Assembly: GCF_019931275.1 (NCBI RefSeq) | Contig: NZ_JAIOTY010000001.1 | Span: 124,001-188,000, forward strand | Length of the DNA stretch: 64,000 nucleotides | DNA from: Nitratidesulfovibrio sp. SRB-5 | GTDB lineage: Bacteria; Desulfobacterota; Desulfovibrionia; Desulfovibrionales; Desulfovibrionaceae | Direction of reading: 5' to 3' | Shown: piece by piece, positions 37,424 to 45,725 of the stretch | Numbering within the stretch: position 1 is the stretch's first letter | How the letters are laid out: every line of letters begins with the position of its first letter | Translations under genes and position numbers: made by a program | The notes under the pieces: generated by a model | The model's input: only the letters and a program-made list of their open reading frames with translations | What the model was told of the DNA's origin: nothing | Database searches by the model: none

Positions 37424-38902
37424 TTACCGGGCGGGCCTGATGTCGAGATGCACGCCGAACTGGCGTTCCAGGTCGAGCAGGCGTTCGCGCTTGTGGTTCA
37501 GCAGGTGCATGGCAAGCTCTGCCCCGGTCTCGAAGACGAAGGTGGGCGTGCCGTGCGGCAGCGAGCGCAGCTGGCGGTGGATTTCGCGCAGGGCCTGCAA
37601 CGACTGCCATTCCATGTTGCGGCGCAGGCCGGAACCCTTGCAGCAGGGGCAGGTTTCCATGGTGATGGACAGCGCGGACGAGCCGGTGCGCTGGCGCACC
37701 ACCTGAAGCAGGCCGAAGCGGCTCATCTTGCCCACGTCGTGGCGGGCGCGGTCGTTCTTCATGGCGTTGCGCAGGGTCTTTTCCACCTCGCGCCAGTGGT
37801 TGCGGTCGCGCATTTCGATGAAGTCGATGACCACCTGCCCGCCGATGTCGCGCAGCTTGAGCTGCTGGGCGACGGTTTCGGCGGCTTCCATGTTGGTGCG
37901 CAGGGCCATGGATTCGAAATTGGTCTTGCCCGAGATCTTGCCCGAGTTGATGTCGATGGCCATCAGCGCCTCGGTCTGGTCGAACACCAGCCGTCCGCCG
38001 GAGGGCAGGGTAACCTCGCGCGAGTAGATCTGCTCCAGCTGGCGCTGGATGCCGAAGCGTTCCCACAGGGTGCGCGACTGCTGGTCCTTGTAGACCTTGA
38101 CCAGGCTTCCCTTGCGCGGGAACAGCAGCGAGGCGTAGTCCTCGATGAGCTGCGCGGTGTGCTCGTCGTCCACCCACACCTCGGCCACGTCGTCGCTGAG
38201 GTAGTCGCGCACGGCGCGAGAGGCCAGGTCCGGCTCCTTGTAGATCAGGCAGGGGGCCGATTCCTCGGTGCCCTTCTTGCGGATGTCCTTCCACAGGCGC
38301 TTCAGGAATTGCAGGTCGCGTTGCAGGGTGGTCTTGCTGGTGCCCGCGCTTACGGTGCGCACGATGACGCCAAGGCCGGGGCCGGGGTTCAGGCCTTCCA
38401 GCATCTCGCGCAGGCGGCCGCGTTCCTCGTCGTCCTCGACCTTGCGGGAAACGCCGATCTGCTCGCGACCGGGGGTGAGCACCAGGAAACGGCCCGGCAT
38501 GGACAGGTAGGTGGTCAGGAACGCGCCCTTGCTGCCGGTGGGTTCCTTCACCACCTGCACCAGCACCTCCTGCCCGGCCTTCAGCACCTTCTGCATCAGC
38601 GGGTACTTCTTGCCCTTGGTGGCGTCGTGCGGGGTGTTGTAATATTCGGGGTGCACCTCGTCGATCTGGAGAAAGCCGTTCTTGTCGGCCCCGTAGTTGA
38701 CGAAGGCAGCCTGGAGGTTGGTGTCGACGTTGTTGATGATGCCGCGGTAGATGTTGCCCTTGGTCTTGGCCTGGTGGACCATCTCCACGTAGTATTCCTT
38801 GACCTGGTTCTCTTTCGCGCCTTCCTCGGCAAGGGCGACTTCCACCTGCTCGCCGGGCAGCACGCTGATGAACATCCTCAGCTTGCTCTTTTTCGTTGTC
38901 AT
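37424..38902 (-). CDS. rng: Ribonuclease G/E family protein
   Basis: 492 residues. An S1 RNA-binding domain (GNIYRGIINNVDTNLQAAFVNYG, KNGFLQIDEVHPEYY) is followed by the catalytic domain with FDQTEALMAIDINSGK, whose metal-binding Asp is near 316. The zinc-link motif CPCCKGSG near 417 joins dimers. The length matches RNase G rather than full RNase E, because the long C-terminal scaffold is missing. It acts in rRNA maturation and mRNA decay. A slightly A/T-rich leader with GTGTTG-N17-TACACT precedes it. Confidence 0.93.
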   Translation of the reverse strand: MTTKKSKLRMFISVLPGEQVEVALAEEGAKENQVKEYYVEMVHQAKTKGNIYRGIINNVDTNLQAAFVNYGADKNGFLQIDEVHPEYYNTPHDATKGKKYPLMQKVLKAGQEVLVQVVKEPTGSKGAFLTTYLSMPGRFLVLTPGREQIGVSRKVEDDEERGRLREMLEGLNPGPGLGVIVRTVSAGTSKTTLQRDLQFLKRLWKDIRKKGTEESAPCLIYKEPDLASRAVRDYLSDDVAEVWVDDEHTAQLIEDYASLLFPRKGSLVKVYKDQQSRTLWERFGIQRQLEQIYSREVTLPSGGRLVFDQTEALMAIDINSGKISGKTNFESMALRTNMEAAETVAQQLKLRDIGGQVVIDFIEMRDRNHWREVEKTLRNAMKNDRARHDVGKMSRFGLLQVVRQRTGSSALSITMETCPCCKGSGLRRNMEWQSLQALREIHRQLRSLPHGTPTFVFETGAELAMHLLNHKRERLLDLERQFGVHLDIRPAR

Positions 38903-39284
38903 GCAGTCCTCTGCGGAAAAAAGTGTAAAATTTCAAAAAATTTGCAACACGTTGCCGTGCCTGCGGCGCGTCCGTGCGGATTCCCGGGGGATTCCGCGCG
39001 GGGTGCGCAGCGCAACCGGAGCGGTGCGGACGCGGGGTGCGCGTCTCTTCCCGGAGCCGGGCGGGACTGGTCTGAACCGGGCGCGCGTCGGCGCGCATCG
39101 GTGCGTCCCGCTTTTTCCGGGTCGGGCGTTGTGTTGCCCGTGCACTTCCGGTGCGGCGGAATGCCGTTCTGCGGCATTCCCTGCGGTGGCCCGTCTTGCG
39201 ACACCCCCGGTCGGGGGTATCCCGGACGGGGGCCCCCAGACAGGGGCGGGGCCGTTGCGTCGCCGCGACAGCGGCCGCCCGGCG
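38903..39284. other. Gap upstream of rng
   Basis: 382 bases. On the minus strand a weak promoter, GTGTTG (38950-38945), 17 bases, TACACT (38927-38922), lies within an A/T-rich run close to the rng start. The distal part is GC-rich with small hairpins such as CCCCCGGTCGGGGG near 39203. No gene was seen. Confidence 0.4.
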
Positions 39285-40391
39285 CTACCCGTTGCGGGGT
39301 GAGCGCCCGGCGTGGAAAATTTCGCCATCCGTATCGCGCGGCAGGGCCGTTTCGGCCACGGGGGCGCATGCGCCCCGCGCCGTCAGCCCGTCCAGCGCCT
39401 TCCGCACCGCGTCCAGCGGGGCCCCCAGGGCCTTCGCCAGTTGCGGCGCGGTCTGCGGCCTGCGCGTTACGGAGCGCAGCACCGCCTCTTGCAGGGCCTC
39501 CGTGTCCATGGTCAGGGAGACGTGGGGCACGGGGGCTTGCGCGTTCGTCGCATTCGCCGCACGGCGGGAACCGTCATCCGGTGTCGTCGCCGTGGGGCCG
39601 TGGCCAGCCGGTGCCGTTGGCGGGCACCCGGCTGCCGTGTTCAGTTCGTCGCTCCAGCGGGCCAGCACGTCCCTGTCCACGGGCAGGGCGCGCGGGCTTG
39701 CGCCCGGTCGCGACAGGGTGGTCACGTCCACCCGGTGGGGGGCCAGTTGGCGCACGTAGTCACGCAACAGGGCGAGGTTTTCCGCCGTGTCGTTGATGCC
39801 GCGCGCAAGCAGCACCTCCAGGTAAATCCGCCCGCCGAACCCGCGCGCGAACCCCAGCAGGCCGTCAGCCACGCCGCGCGCGGTCACGCCCTTGCACGGG
39901 CGGTTCAGCACGCGGAATTCCGATTCGACCAGCGAATCCAGCGAGGGCAGCGCCACGTCCGCCCCGGCAAGGTCGGCGCGCACGTCGTCCCGGTGGAGCA
40001 GGGTGGAGTTGGTCAGCACCGCCACGGGCACACCGGGCAGGATGTCCCGGCAGCCCGCGATGATGCGGGCAAGGTCGCTGTTCAGGCAGGGTTCGCCTGA
40101 GCCGCCCAGCGTCACATGGTCAAGCCGGACGGAAGCCGGTGACGCGGAAGGCGTCCGGCAATCCGGCGTGGCGCCATGCTTCGCCGCCTCGGCGTCGCGC
40201 CAGCGGGCCAGTTCGTCCAGCAGCACGGAGGCCGGGACATAGGGAGCCCGCTCGCAGGTGTGCACGTCGGTCGCGCCCACCTCGCAGTACAGACAGTCCA
40301 TGGAACACACCCGCCCGCCAAGCAGGTCGAGGCCGAGCGAACGACCAAGGCGGCCTGAGACCACCGGACCGAACACGTGGGCAAGGGGCAT
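39285..40391 (-). CDS. Radical SAM protein, COG0731-like
   Basis: 368 residues if started at ATG 40391; the frame is open to 40484 and the start is uncertain. CSMDCLYCEVG (Cys29, 33, 36) binds the SAM cluster. HVTLGGSGEPCLNSDLARII, PVAVLTNSTLL, LPSLDSLVESEFRVLNRPC and RIYLEVLLARGINDT follow the pattern of COG0731 Fe-S oxidoreductases. After a low-complexity Pro/Ala/Thr linker near 255-295 there is a winged-helix-like C-terminus (VTRRPQTAPQLAKALGAPLDAVRKALDGL). The substrate is unknown. Confidence 0.78.
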   Translation of the reverse strand: MPLAHVFGPVVSGRLGRSLGLDLLGGRVCSMDCLYCEVGATDVHTCERAPYVPASVLLDELARWRDAEAAKHGATPDCRTPSASPASVRLDHVTLGGSGEPCLNSDLARIIAGCRDILPGVPVAVLTNSTLLHRDDVRADLAGADVALPSLDSLVESEFRVLNRPCKGVTARGVADGLLGFARGFGGRIYLEVLLARGINDTAENLALLRDYVRQLAPHRVDVTTLSRPGASPRALPVDRDVLARWSDELNTAAGCPPTAPAGHGPTATTPDDGSRRAANATNAQAPVPHVSLTMDTEALQEAVLRSVTRRPQTAPQLAKALGAPLDAVRKALDGLTARGACAPVAETALPRDTDGEIFHAGRSPRNG

Positions 40392-40760
40392 GCTGTCCAG
40401 AAAAACGTCCTTGTGCGAGAATGCGTGCGGATGCCGGATGCACGGCGCGGCATGGGCCGCACCTTTCACCGTGGGGTGCATCAAAACGGGTTTTCAGGAA
40501 AAAAGCAAGCGGGGGCGGGAAACCGGTGGGGTTCTCTGACCTTTTTGCAGCGCCCCGGCTGTGGCGCAGGGGCAGGAAAGCGCACTAGCACGGGCGTGTC
40601 CGGCCGTCCATTGTAATGTTGCAGGTCCCGGCGGCGTCTGCGCACGGCCCTGCATCGCGGGGGTGGGCCAGCCGCTGGGCCCGGGTACACGTGCGGAGCC
40701 GCGCGGTGCGGCCCCCTTGTCCCGGACGGTGCCCCACTCGCCCCGTGGCGTGCCCAGGCC

Positions 40761-40827
40761 CGCCCATTCGCCAATTCGGCCAGTCCGGCCAGTTCGGCCA
40801 ACCCCGCCCGTTCGCCAATTCGGCCAG
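40761..40827. repeat. Direct repeat with TTCGCCAATTCGGCCAG
   Basis: A 23-base unit (CGCCCRTTCGCCAATTCGGC plus CAG) occurs at 40761-40783 and 40805-40827 with one mismatch, separated by CGGCCAGTTCGGCCA-type half copies. It lies in the about 600-base gap between the radical SAM gene and trmI. The remainder (40392-40760) showed nothing else I can support. Confidence 0.7.
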
Positions 40828-40839
40828 CCGCGCCGCTTC

Positions 40840-40868
40840 TTGACACCGCCCCCCTGTCCCGGTAGGCC
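40840..40868 (+). promoter_or_regulatory. Possible trmI promoter
   Basis: A consensus -35 TTGACA (40840-40845) is followed after 17 bases by a poor -10, TAGGCC (40863-40868). The leader to ATG 40998 would be about 120 bases. Confidence 0.35.
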
Positions 40869-40997
40869 CTTCGTTCCATAGGGCCGGGACCGGGTCTGCC
40901 ATTGGCGGCGGGCACGGCCCCGGGCGCGCGCACGGCGCGCGCCGCCCGGCTTTGCGCGTGCGGGCCGGTTGCCGCAGAACCCTCAGGAGGAATTCCC

Positions 40998-41894
40998 ATG
41001 CCCGCATACGGAGATCTGGTCATTCTGCAAAGCCCGCGCGGCAAGCGCTACCTGCGCCGCGTCGAAGAGGGCAACGACCTGCACTGCCAGGAAGGCGTGC
41101 TGCCCATGGCCGATCTGGCCGCCGCCGAGTACGGCACCGAAATCCGCACCCGGCAGGGCGTGCCCTTTCGCGTGCAGCGCCCCACCATCACCGACCTGGT
41201 CAAGGGCGTGAAGCGCCAGACCCAGATCATCTATCCCAAGGATATCGCCTATATCTGCATGCGCCTTGGCGTGGGTCCGGGCCGCACCATCATCGAGGCT
41301 GGCTCCGGCTCCGGCAGCCTGACCGTGGCGCTTTCGTGGTTTTCCGGCCCCACGGGCCGCGTCTGCACCTACGAGGCGCGCGAGGAATTCTACAAGCTCT
41401 GCCGCCGCAACCTCGACTGGGCAGGCGTGGGCCAGAACGTCACCCAGTTCAACCGCGACATCATTGACGGCTTCGAGCAGACCGACGCCGACGCCCTGTT
41501 CCTGGATGTGCGCACCCCGTGGGACTACCTGCACCACGTGGTCCGCGCCGTGAAGCCGGGCGCCGCCCTGGGCTTCCTTGTGCCCACCGTGGACCAGGTG
41601 TCCAAGCTGCTGCACGGCATGGAAACCGGGCCCTTCGACGACATCGAGGTCTGCGAGATCCTGATCCGCCGCTGGAAGCCCGTGGCCGACCGCCTGCGCC
41701 CCGAAGACCGCATGATCGCCCACACCGGGTTCCTCATCTTTGCCCGGCATCAGGAACGCTCCGAGGAATGGGATTCGTTCCGCACCTTGGGCACCCGCGA
41801 ACGCAAGCAGGAAGCCGCCCGCCAGGAACGCCTGGCCGCCGCGCGCGGCAATGCGGACGCCGTTGCCAGCGATGACGCCGGGTTTGAAGAATAA
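40998..41894 (+). CDS. trmI: tRNA (adenine-58-N1)-methyltransferase TrmI
   Basis: 298 residues, RBS CAGGAGGAA. An N-terminal beta domain (YGDLVILQSPRGKRYLRRVEEG) precedes a class I methyltransferase domain. That domain has IIEAGSGSGSLTVALSWF near 100 (motif I), TYEAREEFYKLCRRNLDWAG and ADALFLDVRTPWDYLHHV. TrmI methylates A58 in the T-loop of tRNAs. The C-terminal about 35 residues are charged and look disordered. A family A/B element starts 14 bases after the stop. Confidence 0.9.
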   Translation: MPAYGDLVILQSPRGKRYLRRVEEGNDLHCQEGVLPMADLAAAEYGTEIRTRQGVPFRVQRPTITDLVKGVKRQTQIIYPKDIAYICMRLGVGPGRTIIEAGSGSGSLTVALSWFSGPTGRVCTYEAREEFYKLCRRNLDWAGVGQNVTQFNRDIIDGFEQTDADALFLDVRTPWDYLHHVVRAVKPGAALGFLVPTVDQVSKLLHGMETGPFDDIEVCEILIRRWKPVADRLRPEDRMIAHTGFLIFARHQERSEEWDSFRTLGTRERKQEAARQERLAAARGNADAVASDDAGFEE

Positions 41895-41908
41895 CATCAG
41901 GCTATAAC

Positions 41909-42164
41909 GGGGGAGGGGCACCCTTTGGAAAGGGTGGCCCCTCCCTCGTACCCCCGCTTTGCTGTCGCCATCCGTAAGGTTCGTGCAAGCGCTCACCTAA
42001 CGGATGCCGCTCCCCTCCTAAACTTTTTAGTTGGGTGGTGATTTGCGCAGGCTGGCATGTGTTGCTATCTGCATGTCACCCCAATTGAAAAGCTTTGAAG
42101 GGATGGAGGGGGGTGCGGGGGGAGGAAGGGGAACTTTCCCGAAAGTTCCCCTTCCTCCCCCCGC
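41909..42164. repeat. Complete inverted A-B-A element
   Basis: 256 bases. A plus-oriented A hairpin (41909-41946, GGAGGGGCACCCTTT and its complement) is followed by core B at about 41950-42016 (GTCGCCATCCGTAAGG, CACCTAACGGATGCCG), then inward tails (CTAAACTTTTTAG, AATTGAAAAGCTTTGAAGGG). A minus-oriented A hairpin with perfect 24-base arms (42115-42138 and 42141-42164) closes it. It fills the gap between trmI and the ABC-F gene. An ORF of 13 codons (42057-42098) inside it is noted as a finding. Confidence 0.8.
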
Positions 42165-42205
42165 ATGATCTTCTTCATGTTCAATTATTCTACTTCGGAA
42201 GCGTC

Positions 42206-44188
42206 ATGAACTTCACCATCCAGAGTCTCAGCAAGTCCTACAACGGTCAGGATATCCTGTCCGATTTCTCGCTCGAGGTGCAGTCGGGCGTGCGGCTGTG
42301 CGTGTGCGGCCCCAACGGGTGCGGCAAGTCCACGTTGCTGCGCATCATTGCGGGCGTGGAATCTGCGGACAGCGGCAAGGTGCTGCTGCCCAAGGGCTGC
42401 CGGTTGGGCTACGTGCAGCAGGAACTGGGCGACGACGTGCTGGACCGTCCGCTGCTGGACTGGGTGCTGGACGTGCTGCCTGCGTGGCACGACTTCTGGG
42501 CGGAGTGGGAGGCGGCGACGCATGCCGGGGACGAGGCGGCCATCCGGCGGCTGGGCGTGAAGCAGGCGGAACTGGAGCAGGTGTACGGGTACAACCCGGA
42601 ACACCGGGCGCGGGCGGTGCTTTCGGGCCTGGGGTTTGCGGAGCGCAAGTGGAGTTTGCCCATCCGCAAGCTGTCGGGCGGCTGGCGCGAGCGCGCCAAG
42701 CTGGCCCGCGTGCTGACGGCGGGCGTGGACGTGCTGCTGCTGGACGAACCCACCAACCACCTGGACCTGGAAGCCGTGGAATGGCTGGAAGCCTTCCTGA
42801 TGGACTACAAGGGCGCGCTGGTGTTCGTGGCGCACGACCGGGTGTTCATGGACAAGGTGGGCACGCACGTCCTGTACCTGGGGGCCAGCAAACCCCTGTA
42901 CCGGCGCGGCACGTTCAGCCAGTTCGTGGCCCTGCAGGAAGAGGTGGAGGGCCAGCGCGAGCGCGAGGCCCAGCGCCTGCAGGAAGAGATAGCCCGCAAG
43001 ATGGATTTCGTGCGGCGGTTCCGGGCCAAGGCCACCAAGGCGCGGCAGGCCGGTTCGCGCCAGAAGATGGCCAAGAAGCTGGAAAAGGAACTGGAAAACT
43101 ACAGGCCGGAGCAGAAGCGGCGCGAGCTGGAATTTTCGTGGCCGGAACCGGCGCGGGCGGAAAAGACCATCCTCAGCGTGGTGGACCTGGAATACGCCTT
43201 TCCGGACGGCACGGGGCTGTGGCCCGGCCTGACCTTCAATATCTATCGGGGCCAGAAGATCGCGCTGGCCGGTCCCAACGGGTGCGGCAAGTCCACGCTG
43301 CTCAAGGTGATCGGCGGCAGGCTGGAAAAGAGCGGCGGCACGGTGGTCATGGGCACGCTGGTGCGCATGGGCTTCTTCAGCCAGCACCAGTTGGAGACAC
43401 TGAACCCTTCGGGCACGGTGCTCAGCGAAATCCGCCGCCTGTCCGACCCGCGCACCACGGAAGAAGAGCTGATGAGCGTGCTCGGGCTGTTCCTGCTGGG
43501 GCAAAGCTACTTCGATCGCGTGGTGGGCGAGCTTTCCGGCGGCGAAAAGAGCCGCCTGATCCTGGCCACGCTGTTCCTGGCCCGGTGCAACTTCCTGGTG
43601 CTGGACGAACCCACCAACCATCTGGACCTGGAAAGCCGCGAGGCGCTGGTGGAGGCGTTGCAGAGCTACGAAGGCACCATCCTGATGGTGGCCCACGACC
43701 GGCACCTGCTGTCCAGCGTGGCCGACGAGATATGGGCGCTGTCGCCCGGCGGCATCACGGTGTACGAGGGCGGGTTCGAGGAATACGACGCGGCGCGCCG
43801 CCAGCAGGGCGACACCGGCAGTCTGGCGTCCGGCGCGGGCGAGCCCCGGCGCGAGACGGCATCCCTTTCGCGCGACGACATGAAGCGCATCAAGCGCGAG
43901 CAGGCCGAACAGCGCAACGCCCTGTACAAGGAACTGAAGCCCCGGCAGGACGCCTACGCCAAGCTGGAAAAGCAGCTGGAAACGTCGCTGGCCGAACAGG
44001 CCGAGGTGGAACAGACCCTGGCCGACCCGGCGGTGTACGCCGATTCCGTCCGGACCACGGAACTGCTGAAACGCTTTGGCGAATTGCAGCGGGAGGGCGA
44101 GGAACTGTTCGAAAAGATGAGCGAACTGGAAGCGGTGATCGCGGACCTTGAGACGCGGCGGGCGGCGCTGACCGTGGAAGGGGTCTGA
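42206..44188 (+). CDS. ABC-F family ATPase
   Basis: 660 residues with two ABC domains and no membrane region. Walker A is GPNGCGKST in both (near 35 and 355). The signatures are LSGGWRERAKLAR and LSGGEKSRLILA, and both Walker B motifs are LDEPTNHLDLE. The linker (about 245-325) is the charged helical P-site tRNA interaction motif region, and the C-terminus is a coiled coil (about 560-655), as in Uup/YheS-type members. ABC-F proteins act on ribosomes. Without further evidence I would not call it a resistance factor. mutT follows one base after its stop. Confidence 0.93.
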   Translation: MNFTIQSLSKSYNGQDILSDFSLEVQSGVRLCVCGPNGCGKSTLLRIIAGVESADSGKVLLPKGCRLGYVQQELGDDVLDRPLLDWVLDVLPAWHDFWAEWEAATHAGDEAAIRRLGVKQAELEQVYGYNPEHRARAVLSGLGFAERKWSLPIRKLSGGWRERAKLARVLTAGVDVLLLDEPTNHLDLEAVEWLEAFLMDYKGALVFVAHDRVFMDKVGTHVLYLGASKPLYRRGTFSQFVALQEEVEGQREREAQRLQEEIARKMDFVRRFRAKATKARQAGSRQKMAKKLEKELENYRPEQKRRELEFSWPEPARAEKTILSVVDLEYAFPDGTGLWPGLTFNIYRGQKIALAGPNGCGKSTLLKVIGGRLEKSGGTVVMGTLVRMGFFSQHQLETLNPSGTVLSEIRRLSDPRTTEEELMSVLGLFLLGQSYFDRVVGELSGGEKSRLILATLFLARCNFLVLDEPTNHLDLESREALVEALQSYEGTILMVAHDRHLLSSVADEIWALSPGGITVYEGGFEEYDAARRQQGDTGSLASGAGEPRRETASLSRDDMKRIKREQAEQRNALYKELKPRQDAYAKLEKQLETSLAEQAEVEQTLADPAVYADSVRTTELLKRFGELQREGEELFEKMSELEAVIADLETRRAALTVEGV

Positions 44189-44189
44189 G

Positions 44190-44723
44190 ATGGGCGCGGA
44201 GCCGTCCATGGCGGCAGGCTGCATCCCCGCAGAGGGTGCGGACACCCCCGCGACCGGTCCCGCGTCGGACCCCACGCGGTCTCCCGCCCGGCGCATCGCC
44301 GTGGTGGCGGGCATTCTGTGGGACGGCGAGCGGTTTCTGGCCGTGGAGCGCCCGGAGGGCAAGCCGCAGGCGGGGTTCTGGGAATTTCCCGGCGGCAAGA
44401 TCGAACCGGGCGAGGCCCCGTCGGACGCCCTGACCCGCGAACTGGGCGAGGAGCTGGGCGTGACGCCGGTGCAGGCCACCTTCTGGCGCACCGTGCGGCA
44501 CGACTATCCGCACCTGTCGGTGGAACTGCACTTCTTTCACGTGACAGGGTTCACCGGCACGGTCACCGCGCTGGAGGGCCACCGCTTCGCGTGGCTGACC
44601 TGGGACGAGGCCATGCGCCTGCCGTTTCTGGAGGCGGACCTGCCGCTGGTGGCCGATCTGCGGGACGGGCCGGGGACGGGGGCAGGACCGGGGCCGGGAC
44701 CGGGCCAGGACACGGACGGGTGA
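44190..44723 (+). CDS. mutT: NUDIX hydrolase, MutT-like
   Basis: 177 residues. The Nudix box is complete: GGKIEPGEAPSDALTREL then GEELGV (GX5EX7REUXEEXGU), preceded by RPEGKPQAGFWEFP as in 8-oxo-dGTPases. The first about 33 residues and the last about 20 (Gly/Pro repeats) are low complexity. An internal start is possible, but none is better supported. It would clean 8-oxo-dGTP from the nucleotide pool. It is co-transcribed with the ABC-F gene. Confidence 0.85.
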   Translation: MGAEPSMAAGCIPAEGADTPATGPASDPTRSPARRIAVVAGILWDGERFLAVERPEGKPQAGFWEFPGGKIEPGEAPSDALTRELGEELGVTPVQATFWRTVRHDYPHLSVELHFFHVTGFTGTVTALEGHRFAWLTWDEAMRLPFLEADLPLVADLRDGPGTGAGPGPGPGQDTDG

Positions 44724-44800
44724 CCGGCCTGCGGGGCGAGACCTGCCCATGCTGTTCAGGGAGACCGGTTCCGGAGTCAGGCCGGGGCAAAGGATATTTT

Positions 44801-44848
44801 TCGGGGGAGCGGGACGCACCGCTCCCCCGAAGCCCCTTTTGCGGGGTT
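44801..44848 (+). terminator. Two consecutive hairpins after mutT
   Basis: TCGGGGGAGCGG, GACGCA and CCGCTCCCCCGA (44801-44830) form a 12-pair stem reminiscent of the A family. It is followed at once by CCCCTTTTGCGGGG and TTTT (about 44833-44850), a standard short terminator. Confidence 0.75.
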
Positions 44849-44960
44849 TTCTGGTAGAACAGGGAGCGGGCCGGGGGCCTTGGGCCGCCGGGACACATCG
44901 GGGATGGCGGCGTGAAGCGCCATCCGGATTGCATCGGGCGAAGACACGTCGGGAGGGCGT

Positions 44961-45401
44961 ATGGGACAGATGGTGTGGATCGTGCTGGCCTTGCTGGCCG
45001 GGGCAACCCTGCCTACGCAGGCGGGCATCAACGCGGCATTGCAGGCCAGCTGGGCGCGGCATCCGGCCCTGGCCTCGCTGATTTCGTTCGCCGTGGGCAC
45101 GGCGGCGCTGGCCTTGTACGTGCTGGCGGCGCGCCTTCCGTTTCCTTCGGTGTCCACGTCGTCGGCATGGCAGTGGACGGGCGGCCTGTTGGGCGCGTTT
45201 TTCGTCACCGTGGTCACCTTTCTGGCGCCGCGCCTGGGGGCCACGGCCATGATCGCGCTGGTGCTGGCCGGGCAGATGGCGGCATCGGTGACCCTGGACC
45301 ACTTCGGGCTGCTGGGCTACCCGGAGCGTCCGCTGGGGCTGGTGCGCTTTGCCGGGCTGGTGCTGGTGGCGGTGGGGGTGTTTCTGGTCCGCCGTTTCTA
45401 G
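44961..45401 (+). CDS. Small DMT-superfamily membrane protein, YdcZ/DUF606 type
   Basis: 146 residues, RBS GGGAGGGCG. Five hydrophobic helices fill the protein (MVWIVLALLAGATLPTQAGIN, LASLISFAVGTAALALYVLA, WTGGLLGAFFVTVVTFLAPRLG, IALVLAGQMAASVTLDHFG, LVRFAGLVLVAVGVFLV). GATLPTQAGIN at the start and PRLGATAMIALVLAGQM are DUF606 hallmarks. Such proteins often work as pairs of half transporters. No second half is adjacent, and the substrate is unknown. Confidence 0.85.
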   Translation: MGQMVWIVLALLAGATLPTQAGINAALQASWARHPALASLISFAVGTAALALYVLAARLPFPSVSTSSAWQWTGGLLGAFFVTVVTFLAPRLGATAMIALVLAGQMAASVTLDHFGLLGYPERPLGLVRFAGLVLVAVGVFLVRRF

Positions 45402-45439
45402 CTGGGAATAAACTCCCGTGCACATTGCCGGGCGGTCAA

Positions 45440-45468
45440 TTGCGTTCCGCCGCGCGTCGGCATATGGT
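45440..45468 (+). promoter_or_regulatory. Possible asd promoter
   Basis: TTGCGT (45440-45445), a 17-base spacer and TATGGT (45463-45468). A hairpin GGGCCTTTTCC...GGAAGGCCC follows at about 45556-45581 inside the leader. This is the notable content of the 324-base gap before asd. Confidence 0.4.
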
Positions 45469-45725
45469 ATGCAATTCCGGCTGCGCGGCAGGCCTCGTAT
45501 GGGGTTGCGCGCGGCACGGTGCAAGCATTCCGGCAGGGTGATGGCAGGGGTTGCCGGGCCTTTTCCGAGGGGGGAAGGCCCATGCGGCGGGTTGCTGCAT
45601 CCGTTGCCGACATGGCGGGCGGTCGCCATGCACGGCGCCCCGGCGCGGGCCGCGCCAGGGTAGGGAATAGAGGGAAGGCGAAAGAGGACGGGCCGTTGCC
45701 CGACTCCAAGCGCAAGGAGTGCATC

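Noticed and set aside
37238-39796. 852-codon plus-strand open frame
   Set aside because: Runs across rng, a gap and part of the radical SAM gene on the other strand; no protein family features.
42206-44188. Antibiotic-resistance ABC-F
   Set aside because: Two complete ABC domains and a C-terminal coiled coil fit housekeeping Uup/YheS types. Nothing in the sequence singles out a resistance subclass.
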